A stretch of DNA of 64,000 bases from Microbacterium saperdae (GTDB taxonomy: Bacteria; Actinomycetota; Actinomycetes; Actinomycetales; Microbacteriaceae), in the NCBI RefSeq assembly GCF_006716345.1, contig NZ_VFOX01000001.1:2232001-2296000 (forward strand), written 5' to 3'. The notes under the pieces were generated by a model, which was not told the DNA's origin, ran no database searches, and saw nothing but the letters and a program-made list of their open reading frames with translations. This document shows positions 54,861 through 63,456 of this stretch, one piece after another (within the stretch, counting starts at the first letter, position 1; every line of letters begins with the position of its first letter). The position numbers and the translations under genes were made by a program.

Positions 54861-57218
54861 CTACTGCTTCAACATCGCCACCGCGAGCCGGTGCTCGTCG
54901 TCGATGAGATGGGAGTGATCGTCGTCACCGAGGTCGATGCGCACCCACTCGATGTCACCCGAGAACGCGTTCCCCGTCGGTCCGTAGTCCGGGGAGACGG
55001 GCGAGGCGAGATCAGCGCCGACGTCGACCGTCTCGTCGAACGTGAACTGGAACGGGATGGTCCTCTTCACCCGCCCCTCGCCGATGACGGAGCCGTCGGC
55101 CGACAGCGTCACTGTGCCGCCCTTCGCCAGCCCACCGCCGTCATAGGCGAAGTGCGCGCGGAGCTCCGTCGCATCCGCGGGTATCTGCGTCGAGGAGCGC
55201 ACGATGTCGACGTCGATGCCCAGCAGGTTGTACGCGAAGGCGAGCATTCCGTCGACCGCATAGAACGACCAACCGCCATAGGCACCGCCCTGCGCGAGCA
55301 GCACGCCTGAGGCCTCACCGTCAGGGATGCGGACCTGCGCAGTGACCGTCCAGGACTTGTTCTTGATATTGATCGACGTGTTCTCGCTGAGACGCTTCAT
55401 CCCCGGATAGAACTTCTGCGAGTCGCTGACCACGAGCTGCGGACGCCCGGCGATGTCGGGATTCATCCTCTCGGCGGAGCGGATGTCGAGGGGCAGCACG
55501 TTGAAGCGCGCCGCCTGGATGAGGAAGAGCCTCTGCAGATGCGCGAGTCTCTCCGGCTCTTCCGCGGCGAGATCGTGAGACTGCGTCCAGTCCTTCTCGA
55601 CGTCGTACAGTTCCCACACGTCGTCGTCCAGCCCGTGGGACGATCCCGCCCACGGGTCTTTGTGCTTCGCGACCGCCGTCCACCCCTTGTGGTAGATCGC
55701 GCGGTTGCCGAGCATCTCGAAGTACTGCGTCTCATGCTGCTCGTCCGCCTGTGCGTTCTCCGCGGCGAAACTGTAGTTCATCGCGGTCCCCTCGTACGGG
55801 CGCTGCGTCACGCCGTTCACGAGGGATGGTTCGGGGATCCCCGCAGCCTCGAGCACGGTGGGTGCGACATCGATGACGTGGCTGAACTGGTGACGGACGC
55901 CACCCTTCTCGACACCGCCATGAGGCCAGCTCACGATCGTCCCGTTGCGGGTGCCTCCCCAATGGCTGGCGACCTGCTTGGTCCACTGGTACGGCGTGTC
56001 CATCGCATGCGCCCATCCCACCGCGTAGTGGTTGTACGACCGTGGGGTGCCGATGTCGTCGATGTGATCGGCCACGTACTGCTCGGTCTCCAGGTCGTTC
56101 ATGTGGTTGATGGTGAAGCCCTCGTTCGTCGTTCCGTGCATCGACCCCTCGGCGCTGGCACCGTTGTCGCCGATGATCACATAGACGAGCGTGTCATCGA
56201 GGATGCCGAGCTCCTCGTAAGCGTCGAGGAGCCTCCCCACGTGATGATCTGCGTACTCCAGGAAGCCCGCGTATACCTCCATCTGACGGGCCAGTGCCGG
56301 TTTGATCAGATCGCTCATCTCGTCCCACGCGGGGATGCCGGCGCTTCGTTCGGTCAACACGGCGTCAGCCGGTATCACTCCGAGTTCGAGCTGGCGGGCG
56401 AAGGTCTCCTTGCGGATCTCATCCCATCCCTGATCGAACCGGCCCTTGTACCTGTCTGCCCATTCCTCCGGCACGTGGTGCGGGGCGTGGGTCGCCCCGG
56501 GGGCGAAATAGGTGAAGGACGGCACGTCCGGCGCGAGCGACTTCTGCTCGCGGGTCCACGCGATCGCGCGGTCGGTCATGTCGCCCATGAAGTGGTAGCC
56601 CTCTTCGGGCGTTCCCCACGGTTCGACGGGAGTGGTGTTCTCATAGATCGCCGGATACCACTGGTTGGTCTCGCCGCCGATGAAGCCGTAGAAGTACTCG
56701 AACCCGTTGCCCGGGGTGGGCCATCCCGAGAACGGCCCGATCGCGCTCGCCTGCCACACGGGAACCTCGTGGCACTTGCCGAACTGCGCGGTGTTGTAAC
56801 CGTTGAGCTTCAGGGTCTCCGCGAGCGGCGCACAGCTGTTCGGTCGCACCGAGCTGTACCCCGGCGCCGAGGTGGCGATCTCTGTGATGCCTCCCATCCC
56901 GACCGTGTGGTGGTTCCGCCCGCTGAGCAGGGCGGCACGCGTCGGCGAGCACAACGCGGTGGTGTGGAAGCGCGTATACTTCAGCCCGGCAGCGGCGACG
57001 CGTTCGAAGTTCGGCGTATGCACCGGTCCCCCGAACGCGCTCGATGCCCCGAAACCGGTGTCGTCGATGAGGACCACGAGCACGTTCGGAGAGCCTGCGG
57101 GCGGACGCACCGGCTCGATCGGAGGGAATCGGGTGTCCGGGTCGGTCGCGTCGTACGTGACCGTCCCGGTGTAGGCCAGATCTGGGATCGGAAGAACGGA
57201 ACGCTGCACATCGGTCAT
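54861..57218 (-). CDS. Arylsulfatase, FGly type (sulfatase 2)
   Basis: A 785-residue paralogue of sulfatase 1 with the same layout: LIDDTGFG, CSPTRAALLSGRN (FGly Cys90), GKCHEVP, ATHAPHH, IGDNGAS and a beta-rich C-terminal domain. Long stretches match sulfatase 1 almost residue for residue, so the pair arose by duplication. They differ most in the loops around residues 180-205 and 345-385, which line the substrate site in this family and suggest different substrates. No signal peptide. Its promoter reads TACGCT (57275-57270), 30 bases from site B. Confidence 0.95.
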   Translation of the reverse strand: MTDVQRSVLPIPDLAYTGTVTYDATDPDTRFPPIEPVRPPAGSPNVLVVLIDDTGFGASSAFGGPVHTPNFERVAAAGLKYTRFHTTALCSPTRAALLSGRNHHTVGMGGITEIATSAPGYSSVRPNSCAPLAETLKLNGYNTAQFGKCHEVPVWQASAIGPFSGWPTPGNGFEYFYGFIGGETNQWYPAIYENTTPVEPWGTPEEGYHFMGDMTDRAIAWTREQKSLAPDVPSFTYFAPGATHAPHHVPEEWADRYKGRFDQGWDEIRKETFARQLELGVIPADAVLTERSAGIPAWDEMSDLIKPALARQMEVYAGFLEYADHHVGRLLDAYEELGILDDTLVYVIIGDNGASAEGSMHGTTNEGFTINHMNDLETEQYVADHIDDIGTPRSYNHYAVGWAHAMDTPYQWTKQVASHWGGTRNGTIVSWPHGGVEKGGVRHQFSHVIDVAPTVLEAAGIPEPSLVNGVTQRPYEGTAMNYSFAAENAQADEQHETQYFEMLGNRAIYHKGWTAVAKHKDPWAGSSHGLDDDVWELYDVEKDWTQSHDLAAEEPERLAHLQRLFLIQAARFNVLPLDIRSAERMNPDIAGRPQLVVSDSQKFYPGMKRLSENTSINIKNKSWTVTAQVRIPDGEASGVLLAQGGAYGGWSFYAVDGMLAFAYNLLGIDVDIVRSSTQIPADATELRAHFAYDGGGLAKGGTVTLSADGSVIGEGRVKRTIPFQFTFDETVDVGADLASPVSPDYGPTGNAFSGDIEWVRIDLGDDDHSHLIDDEHRLAVAMLKQ

Positions 57219-57305
57219 CGCTACTCCTCGGGGTCACGACGGGCTGCGGAGCCCGCCTCCTGGCGCCCCAGCGTAAGGTCCTGCCTCCTCAGCCGGCGGA
57301 GGGCA

Positions 57306-57322
57306 TCGCCCGCAACGGGTGA
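57306..57322. promoter_or_regulatory. 17-bp dyad, site B (sulfatase 2 / SulP-1)
   Basis: TCGCCCG-CAA-CGGGTGA matches site A at 13 of 14 arm positions. Thirty bases to the minus side is TACGCT (57275-57270), a good -10 for sulfatase 2. Thirty bases to the plus side is CAGCAT (57353-57358), a weaker hexamer toward the SulP gene. An extra half-site TCACCCC lies at 57332-57338; its flanking decamer TTCTCACCCC recurs at site C. Confidence 0.7.
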
Positions 57323-57450
57323 CCCGCCTTCTCACCCCGGCAGCGGCGATGTCAGCATGAGAGGGCCGTTCGAGGTGTGGCTCTCACCGGCGCCGGATGC
57401 CCCGAGTCGCGTCCGGGACGACGCCGCCTGACCGAGACGCGAGGAGCCGG

Positions 57451-59100
57451 ATGACCGACACCGCTGCACCACGCTCGCGGCCACCGGCGGCCTGGCGCAC
57501 GCGCTGGTGGTTGCCGACCCTCGTCGGATATCGCCGCGCGTGGTTGTCGTCGGACATCATCGCCGGTCTCGCCGCCGGAGCCGTCGTCGTACCGCAGGCG
57601 ATGGCCTATGCGACGATCGCGAACCTCCCGGTGCAGGTCGGCCTCTACACGTGCATCATCCCGATGCTGGTGTACGCCCTGCTCGGCGGGTCCCGCGCCA
57701 TGAGCGTGTCGACTACCTCCACGGTCGCGACGCTGACGGCCACCACTCTCGTCACGGCGACCACCGCGTCGGGGTCGGACGACCCGATCGGCACCGTGAT
57801 GGCACTGGCCATGCTGGTCGGCACGCTCCTGATCATCGCGCGGCTGCTGCGTCTGGGGTCGCTCGTCGAGAACATCAGCGCGGCGACGGTCCTGGGCGTG
57901 AAGATCGGGGTCGGTGGCACGGTCGCGGTCGGCCAGCTCCCCAAGCTGCTCGGTGAGACCTCGAACGTGTCCGGCGAAGGGTTCTTCCGGTCCCTCCTCG
58001 CCGCGCTCGCGGCGTTCGACAGCATCAACTGGCCGACCGCGGCCCTGTCTGCCGCTTCGATCGTGATCATGCTGCTGTTCGCGCGGTTCGCGCCGAAGAT
58101 CCCCGGCACGCTGGTGGTCGTGGTGATGGGGATCGTGCTCGTGTGGCTCTGGAACCTCGACGACGCCGGGGTCGCGCTGATCAATCCGGTGCCGTCGGGG
58201 CTGCCGACGCCGGGCCTGCCGAATCTGACCGATCTGGGGGCGCTCATCCCCGGGGCGCTCGCGATAGCCGTCATGGTGTTCCTCGAGACGGCCGCGGTCG
58301 CGCGCGGAATCCGTCGCCCCACGGAGCCGGCCATCGACGCCGATCAGGAGCTCATCGCCGTGGGCGTCGCGAATCTCGCCGGCACGTTCTTCAGCGCGCT
58401 CCCCGCCGCCGGGGGATTCTCGCAGAGCGCTGTGAACCAGAACGCCGGGGCGCGCACGCAGCTCGCGACTCTGGTGACCGTCGCCCTCGCGGTGCTGGTC
58501 GCCCTGTTCCTCGGCCCCGTCGTCTCGCTGCTCCCCCAGGCCACCTTGGCAGCCATGGTGCTCGTCGCCGTGGCCGGTCTGATCGACATCCCCCTGCTGA
58601 TTCGGTGGGCGCGCATCAGCGCGATCGACTTCTGGGTGGCGCTCATGGTCGCCGTCATCGGCCTCACCGGGGGTCTGCTCGCGGCGGTCGCCGCCGGTGT
58701 CGCCGTCACCCTCATCCTGGTTCTGCGGGAGCTCAACATCCCGCGACTCGAAGTCGTCGGCGAACGCGATGGCCGAGTCGCCATCCGCACCCTCCGCGGC
58801 CTCTACACGGCGAACGCGCTGGCGAACGAGCGGGCGATCATCCAGCTGGCGACCACCCGCCCCGAGCCGGTGCGCTCCGTGGTGCTGGATGCGCGGAGGC
58901 TCGAGACCGTCACGATCACCGTGCTCGACACTCTCGCCGATCTCGATCGTGAGCTCGCGGCCCACGGCATCGCCCTGCACATCGCCGCGCTTCCCGAGAA
59001 GGCGACCGCGATCGCGACGAAGACCGAGTGGTATCAGGGCCTGATCGCCGCAGGCCGGGTGCACGCCCACGTCGCCGAGGGCCTTGCCGCACCACTCTGA
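57451..59100 (+). CDS. SulP-family anion (sulfate) transporter 1
   Basis: A 549-residue SLC26/SulP transporter. The first helices carry the family Q-A-M-A-Y-A motif (VVPQAMAYATIANLPVQVGLY), followed by about 12 further membrane segments, and the C-terminal 110 residues form a STAS domain (SVVLDARRLETVTITVLDTL). The ATG at 57451 follows GAGGAG; an earlier ATG at 57397 has no ribosome binding site. Sharing site B with sulfatase 2 suggests transport of sulfate or a related anion into or out of the cell. Confidence 0.93.
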   Translation: MTDTAAPRSRPPAAWRTRWWLPTLVGYRRAWLSSDIIAGLAAGAVVVPQAMAYATIANLPVQVGLYTCIIPMLVYALLGGSRAMSVSTTSTVATLTATTLVTATTASGSDDPIGTVMALAMLVGTLLIIARLLRLGSLVENISAATVLGVKIGVGGTVAVGQLPKLLGETSNVSGEGFFRSLLAALAAFDSINWPTAALSAASIVIMLLFARFAPKIPGTLVVVVMGIVLVWLWNLDDAGVALINPVPSGLPTPGLPNLTDLGALIPGALAIAVMVFLETAAVARGIRRPTEPAIDADQELIAVGVANLAGTFFSALPAAGGFSQSAVNQNAGARTQLATLVTVALAVLVALFLGPVVSLLPQATLAAMVLVAVAGLIDIPLLIRWARISAIDFWVALMVAVIGLTGGLLAAVAAGVAVTLILVLRELNIPRLEVVGERDGRVAIRTLRGLYTANALANERAIIQLATTRPEPVRSVVLDARRLETVTITVLDTLADLDRELAAHGIALHIAALPEKATAIATKTEWYQGLIAAGRVHAHVAEGLAAPL

Positions 59101-59110
59101 CCGGTGGCGA

Positions 59111-59995
59111 TCACCGCGCGCAGCGGAAGCCGATGTGCGTCATGGCGGTGTCCTCCGCCTGCGCGGAGCGTGCGGCCGGGCGGTAGCGCAGACAGTACTC
59201 CGGAGCACACAGGTGAGAGCCGCCCTTGAGCACCCGCCGAGGGATGCGCGACCCCGGCTCGGCGGAGAGCAGGCTCGGACGCGGTCCGGCATCGACGCCG
59301 ACGGCGCCCGGCGGGACGTGCCGATGCGTCCAGTAGTCATCCGTCCACTCCCACACGTTGCCGATCATGTCGTGCAGGCCGTAGCCGTTCTCCGGGAACG
59401 AGCCGACCGGCGCCGTCCCCACCCATCCCGCAGCACCGGCGTTCCGATAGGGGAACTCGCCCTGCCAGGTGTCGGCCATCACGGCACCGTCCGGTCGGAC
59501 GTCCGATCCCCATGCGAAGCGCGCACCCACGAGACCACCACGGGCTGCCCATTCCCACTCCGCCTCAGAGGGAAGCCTCTTCCCACTCCACTCGGCGTAG
59601 GCGGCGGCGTCCGGATACGCGATGTGCACGACCGGGTGATCCCCGCGATCGACCACGGCGTCCTCGGCACCGAACGGCCGACGCCAGTGCGCCCCGGGCT
59701 CCCATCTCCACCACTGCCGCCAGTCGCGCAGATCGACCGGACCGCTCGTGGGTGTGAACACCATCGCGCCGGGCACGAGATCCGCCGGATCCGCACCGGG
59801 GAAGTCAGCCGCGTTCAACGCGCGTTCCGCGATCGTGACGTAACCGGTCGCCGCGACGAAGGCGGCATAGGCCGCGTTCGTCACCGGATGCGCGTCGAGC
59901 TCGAAGGGAGCCACCGCGCGCTCGTGGACCGGCCCCTCCTCCGGATAGAACTCGTCGGAGCCCATCAGCAACGTCCCGCCGGGGATGCGGATCAT
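59111..59995 (-). CDS. Formylglycine-generating enzyme (sulfatase-activating)
   Basis: A 294-residue FGE that oxidises the CxPxR cysteine of sulfatases to formylglycine. The copper-binding active-site pair is Cys263 and Cys268 in GGSHLCAPEYC, and the calcium-site and fold motifs GKRLPSEAEWEWAARGG and IGNVWEWTDDYW are intact, as is the ending GFRCAR. It is the only FGE in the window and the obvious activator of sulfatases 1 and 2. It is the last gene of the sulP2 operon. Its ATG overlaps the stop of a 16-codon open frame that has its own strong ribosome binding site. Confidence 0.95.
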   Translation of the reverse strand: MIRIPGGTLLMGSDEFYPEEGPVHERAVAPFELDAHPVTNAAYAAFVAATGYVTIAERALNAADFPGADPADLVPGAMVFTPTSGPVDLRDWRQWWRWEPGAHWRRPFGAEDAVVDRGDHPVVHIAYPDAAAYAEWSGKRLPSEAEWEWAARGGLVGARFAWGSDVRPDGAVMADTWQGEFPYRNAGAAGWVGTAPVGSFPENGYGLHDMIGNVWEWTDDYWTHRHVPPGAVGVDAGPRPSLLSAEPGSRIPRRVLKGGSHLCAPEYCLRYRPAARSAQAEDTAMTHIGFRCAR

Positions 59996-60042
59996 CGCCG
60001 CCCCGACGCCGATCCCCGCAGGTCCGCACGCGATTCCGTCAT
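59992..60042 (-). CDS. Short coupled open frame before the FGE gene
   Basis: A 16-codon frame starts with ATG at 60042, five bases after GAGGAG (60053-60048), and stops with TGA overlapping the FGE start (ATGA). The FGE ATG itself has only a weak ribosome binding site, so ribosomes may reach it by reinitiation after this small frame. It could also be the remnant of a longer FGE N-terminus lost by a one-base shift. No recognisable peptide function. Confidence 0.4.
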   Translation of the reverse strand: MTESRADLRGSASGRR

Positions 60043-60058
60043 CGTCGCTCCTCGTCGG

Positions 60059-60733
60059 CTAGCCGAAGCTCGCCACGCCCTTGCCGATGATCACGACGCC
60101 GAGCACGAGCAGCAGAACCGTCATGATGACGGCGTTCTCGGCCTGCAGCCAGTCGCGCAGTCTGCTCAACGGTTGGCGAAGCGCGTCGGAGGCGAGCAGG
60201 AATCCGAGCACCGGCACCAGGACGGTGGACGCTGCCAGCACCGTGAAGATGATGATCACGAGAGTCACGTCGCCGCCGGCGAGACCGGCGGCACCCAAGG
60301 TCACGCCCGCGCTGGCGCCCAGGAGCAGGTTCTTGGGATTCGCCCCCGAGAGCAGGAGCCCGAGGCCCAGGGTCGCCACGAATGACATCCCGTCGATCTG
60401 CTGCATCCATGTGGGCATCGCCGGTTGCGCATCGCCGCGCGGACGACCGCGCCACTGCCGCACGGCCAGCAGGATCAGCAGAGCGCCCAGCACCAGCTGG
60501 ATCACCCCGAGAACCGGCTTCGACGTGTCCTCCGCAGCGGTGGGGATCACAGCGGACAGCAACGTGAAGACCGTCACCACGAGGGCGATTCCGCCGATCC
60601 ACCCGATCAGGAATCCCACGCTGGTCGATCGCGCGCGTGGCGACATCAGCATCAGGATGCCCGCCACGATGGGGAGCGGGCTGATCGCGATGCCGAGTGC
60701 GAGCGGCAGCAGCTGTCCGATGACCTGTCCCAT
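60059..60733 (-). CDS. GAP-family (Sap-like) membrane protein 2
   Basis: A 224-residue paralogue of the GAP protein at 54098. It has six hydrophobic segments, with the duplicated re-entrant motifs ISPLPI near residue 17 and SGANPKNLLLG near 128, typical of the LysE-like/Sap fold. GGGGAG precedes the ATG by six bases. It lies 23 bases after the SHOCT gene and before the FGE in the same operon. Cargo unknown. Confidence 0.88.
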   Translation of the reverse strand: MGQVIGQLLPLALGIAISPLPIVAGILMLMSPRARSTSVGFLIGWIGGIALVVTVFTLLSAVIPTAAEDTSKPVLGVIQLVLGALLILLAVRQWRGRPRGDAQPAMPTWMQQIDGMSFVATLGLGLLLSGANPKNLLLGASAGVTLGAAGLAGGDVTLVIIIFTVLAASTVLVPVLGFLLASDALRQPLSRLRDWLQAENAVIMTVLLLVLGVVIIGKGVASFG

Positions 60734-60756
60734 ATGCTTCTCCCCCGTCGTCCGCG

Positions 60757-61098
60757 CTAGCTCAGCAGCTTCTGCTTCGCGGCGGCGAACTCGGCGTCGG
60801 ACAGCACGCCGGAGTCCTTCAGCGACGCGAGCTGCTGCAACTTGGAGATCATGTCGTCCGCACCGGACGACGGTGCGGCCGCGGCCGGCGCGTACTGCGC
60901 CGCCGCGTTCTGCGCGGCGGCGTCGATCTGCGCCTGCTGCTGCGCGGCGGCGTACTGCTCCTGCTCATAGTCACCCTGTGCGCGCTGCTCGCGATGCCGC
61001 ATCGCGACGCCCTGCACGGCGGTCGCGGTCCCGGCCACCACCGCGGTTCTCGCCGCGAGGCCGATCAGCCCTGGGCGGCCGAATCTCCTGAATGGCAT
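60757..61098 (-). CDS. SHOCT-domain protein with Gln/Ala-rich linker
   Basis: A 113-residue protein. The N-terminus is basic and Gly-rich with a weakly hydrophobic segment (about 10-28). A Gln/Ala-rich linker (about 35-80) is probably helical or disordered. The C-terminal 30 residues are a SHOCT motif (MISKLQQLASLKDSGVLSDAEFAAAKQKLL), a short module for oligomerisation or nucleic-acid/membrane association. The ATG at 61098 follows the DUF6325 stop by one base and has GGAAGG upstream; a GTG at 61107 is an alternative. Confidence 0.85.
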   Translation of the reverse strand: MPFRRFGRPGLIGLAARTAVVAGTATAVQGVAMRHREQRAQGDYEQEQYAAAQQQAQIDAAAQNAAAQYAPAAAAPSSGADDMISKLQQLASLKDSGVLSDAEFAAAKQKLLS

Positions 61099-61099
61099 G

Positions 61100-61534
61100 T
61101 CATTCACCTTCCTGGTCGAGGATGTCCATCATGGCGTTCACCACAGGGGCGGGCACGCGCTCGCTGCGCAGCACCTGCCCGCCCGCTGCGGCGAGGTTCT
61201 GAGCGAGTTCCCGCGCGAAGGAGAGCTCGAGGACGACGATGGCCGCGGACTGCCCCGGCGGGATCGCCTCGGCGAGCGCTTCCATGTCCTCGTCGCCGGC
61301 GATACCCGCGGCGATGGGACTGATATCGCCCAGGCCGAGGGAATCGTCTTCCGAGTCCAACTCGAGGATGCTCAGCTCCCCCGTGTCGGACTTCGTCAGC
61401 ACGACGAAGTCGAGCAGAAGCACGACGCCGGTGTTGATCAGATCGGTCAGCGCGCGGAACGTCGCCGGGTCGGGCCTGTCGCCCTCGAACCCGACCAGAT
61501 AGAACTCTGCCGGTCCGAATCGGAAGTCATTCAT
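61100..61534 (-). CDS. DUF6325 family protein
   Basis: A 144-residue acidic protein. The pattern AEFYLVGFEGDRPDPATFRALTDLINTG followed by VVLLLDFVVLTK and a C-terminal AAIVVLELSFARELAQNLAAAGG matches DUF6325, an uncharacterised actinobacterial family often found beside SHOCT genes. It looks like an alpha/beta fold with a ferredoxin-like start. It overlaps the end of sulP2 by eight bases and precedes the SHOCT gene. A second member begins at 63865. Function unknown. Confidence 0.85.
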   Translation of the reverse strand: MNDFRFGPAEFYLVGFEGDRPDPATFRALTDLINTGVVLLLDFVVLTKSDTGELSILELDSEDDSLGLGDISPIAAGIAGDEDMEALAEAIPPGQSAAIVVLELSFARELAQNLAAAGGQVLRSERVPAPVVNAMMDILDQEGE

Positions 61535-63227
61535 GAAGCTGCCCTTCTTCTGCGTGGGATGACGGTGAGGGAACGTGGGCGCTCGAGGCGCTCAGCGCTG
61601 CGACCGCGGCGCGATTGGTCGCGAACACGCGTTGGTCGGTCAGCACTCCGAGCCGCTCGAGCCGGGGCCGAGCTCGCGTTCTGAGCCGGCTGAACGCCAG
61701 AGAGACGCCATGATCGTCGAGCCACTCGACGAGGCCGGCGAAAGACTCGGCGGCGGTGACGTCGGCATCGGTGACCGCCTCCATGTCGATCACGACGTGC
61801 TGCACCGCGTCGGCACCCGGGGCGGTGACAGCGGTGCGGATCGCCTGCCCGAAGACGTCGCCGTTCGCGAAGAACAGCGGCGCGGCCATGCGCACCACCA
61901 CGATGCCCGGTGCCGTCGTCGAACCCGCCGCCCCTTCCTCGAGCAGCGAGTCTCCTGGCTCTCCGTCGGCCGCGAGCACATCGATCGCGGGATTGGCCGC
62001 ACGCTTCGCGAGGTTGATGAGAGCGAGCACGAACGCGACGATGATCCCGGGGATCGATCCCACGAACAGCGTGACGAGGAAGCACACCGCACCGACGAAG
62101 AACTCGAACCGGTCCAGCTTCCACAGGGACGCGAGCTCACGGAATCCGAGCAGCGGCAGGATCGCCACGCCGACGATGGCCCCGATCGCCGGAGACGGGA
62201 TGTCCTCGAGGAGCGCGGTGCCGAAGAGGAGCAGCAGCAGCGTGCCGACGGCCAGGACGAGAGACGGGAGCTGCGTGCGCGAACCCGACTGGTCCATCGC
62301 CGCGGTGCGGCTGGTCGACGACCCCACGGCGAAGCTGCCCTGCGCGCCGGCGGCGATGTTCGCGACGCCGAAGGCCAGGAGGTCGCGATTGGGTTCTGTG
62401 CGATAGTGGCGCTTCTCACCGTACGAGCGCGAGACCAGCAGCCCCTCTGCGGTCGTCACCAGGGTGAGGGCCATCGCCGACGGGATCAGCAGGAGCCAGG
62501 TCTGCCAGTCGATGACCGGCCACGTGAGCGAGGGGGCTCCGGCAGGGACGGCCCCGAGCACGGCGACTCCGGCAGCGCCCAGGTCGGCCAGCACGACGAC
62601 CAGGGTGGCGACGACGAGCACGAGCAACGCCCACGGGATCATGCCGAAGAACCGTTTGCCGAGCATCAGCACGACGACGGACGCCGCCGCGATCAGCACC
62701 GACCAGCCGTTCATCGAGCCGAGCCCGCCGAGAAGGTCGCCCACCTTCTCGACGAACTCGCCCCCCGAATCGATCTTCACTCCGAGCATCTTGGCGATCT
62801 GTGACACCAGGATGTCGAGTGCGAGTCCTCCGACGAACCCGATCAGGATCGGCTTCGACAGGAAGTTCGCGAGAAAACCGAGCTTGAAGACCGCCAGCAG
62901 GATGAACATGACGCCACAGATGATCGCCTGCGCGAGAGCGAGCACGGCGTAGTCCGCGGAGCCGGCGACGGCCAGCCCTCCGATCGACGATGCGACGAGC
63001 GCCGCCGCGGCGGCATCCGGCGACGCGACGAGCTGACGGGACGAGACCACCAGTGCGTAGAGCACCGTGGGAACGACGAGCGCGTAGAGCCCGGCGGTCG
63101 CGGGGAGCCCGGCGATCTGCGCGTAGCCGATGTTGAGAGGGATCGCGATCGCGAGGAGTGTGACGCCCGCGAGGAGCTCGCGCACGACGTTGGCCCGCGT
63201 GAGCCCCGCCAGCGGCTTCTGCACCAC
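61527..63227 (-). CDS. SulP-family anion transporter 2 with STAS domain
   Basis: A 566-residue SulP transporter, only distantly related to SulP-1. The first helix carries VTLLAIAIPLNIGYAQIAGLP in the position of the family substrate motif, and the SSTSRTAAMDQSGSRTQ block is typical. The C-terminal STAS domain (about 430-545) contains VVIDMEAVTDADVTAAESF. The GTG at 63227 was chosen because GGAGGTGAT stands directly before it. First gene of the operon sulP2-DUF6325-SHOCT-GAP-FGE, with dyad C upstream. Confidence 0.92.
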   Translation of the reverse strand: MVQKPLAGLTRANVVRELLAGVTLLAIAIPLNIGYAQIAGLPATAGLYALVVPTVLYALVVSSRQLVASPDAAAAALVASSIGGLAVAGSADYAVLALAQAIICGVMFILLAVFKLGFLANFLSKPILIGFVGGLALDILVSQIAKMLGVKIDSGGEFVEKVGDLLGGLGSMNGWSVLIAAASVVVLMLGKRFFGMIPWALLVLVVATLVVVLADLGAAGVAVLGAVPAGAPSLTWPVIDWQTWLLLIPSAMALTLVTTAEGLLVSRSYGEKRHYRTEPNRDLLAFGVANIAAGAQGSFAVGSSTSRTAAMDQSGSRTQLPSLVLAVGTLLLLLFGTALLEDIPSPAIGAIVGVAILPLLGFRELASLWKLDRFEFFVGAVCFLVTLFVGSIPGIIVAFVLALINLAKRAANPAIDVLAADGEPGDSLLEEGAAGSTTAPGIVVVRMAAPLFFANGDVFGQAIRTAVTAPGADAVQHVVIDMEAVTDADVTAAESFAGLVEWLDDHGVSLAFSRLRTRARPRLERLGVLTDQRVFATNRAAVAALSASSAHVPSPSSHAEEGQLHE

Positions 63228-63307
63228 ATCACCTCCGCGCTGTCGCCACTGGTGCGGGCGATATGGCACTCATGCTCGCACCGGGTCTGCAGCGGAGCCG
63301 GGTCTTC

Positions 63308-63324
63308 TCACCCCAAGCGGGTGA
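63308..63324. promoter_or_regulatory. 17-bp dyad, site C (SulP-2 operon)
   Basis: TCACCCC-AAG-CGGGTGA has the same 7-3-7 layout as sites A, B and D. Exactly 30 bases to the minus side is GAGCAT (63277-63272), placed like the -10 of sites A and B, toward the sulP2 operon. On the other side no comparable hexamer is found at 30 bases, which fits site D serving the plus-strand gene. Confidence 0.68.
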
Positions 63325-63368
63325 GTACGAGGATGAGGCGGACCGGGACGAATGCCGGTCAGCGGGGC

Positions 63369-63385
63369 TCGCCCGCTCCGGGTGA
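63369..63385. promoter_or_regulatory. 17-bp dyad, site D (PLDc_N/SHOCT gene)
   Basis: TCGCCCG-CTC-CGGGTGA; the arms are identical to those of site B. Exactly 30 bases to the plus side is CAGGAT (63416-63421), a likely -10 for the small membrane protein gene starting at 63457. No comparable hexamer is found 30 bases to the minus side. Confidence 0.68.
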
Positions 63386-63456
63386 GGTGGTCGCGCTGCG
63401 CTCGAGAGGCGCTGTCAGGATCGCGGTACGCAATACTTCAACGAAAGGAGTCGATC

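Noticed and set aside
55539..57431. A 630-codon plus-strand frame opposite sulfatase 2
   Set aside because: Shadow of the sulfatase coding sequence with no recognisable domain or ribosome binding site.
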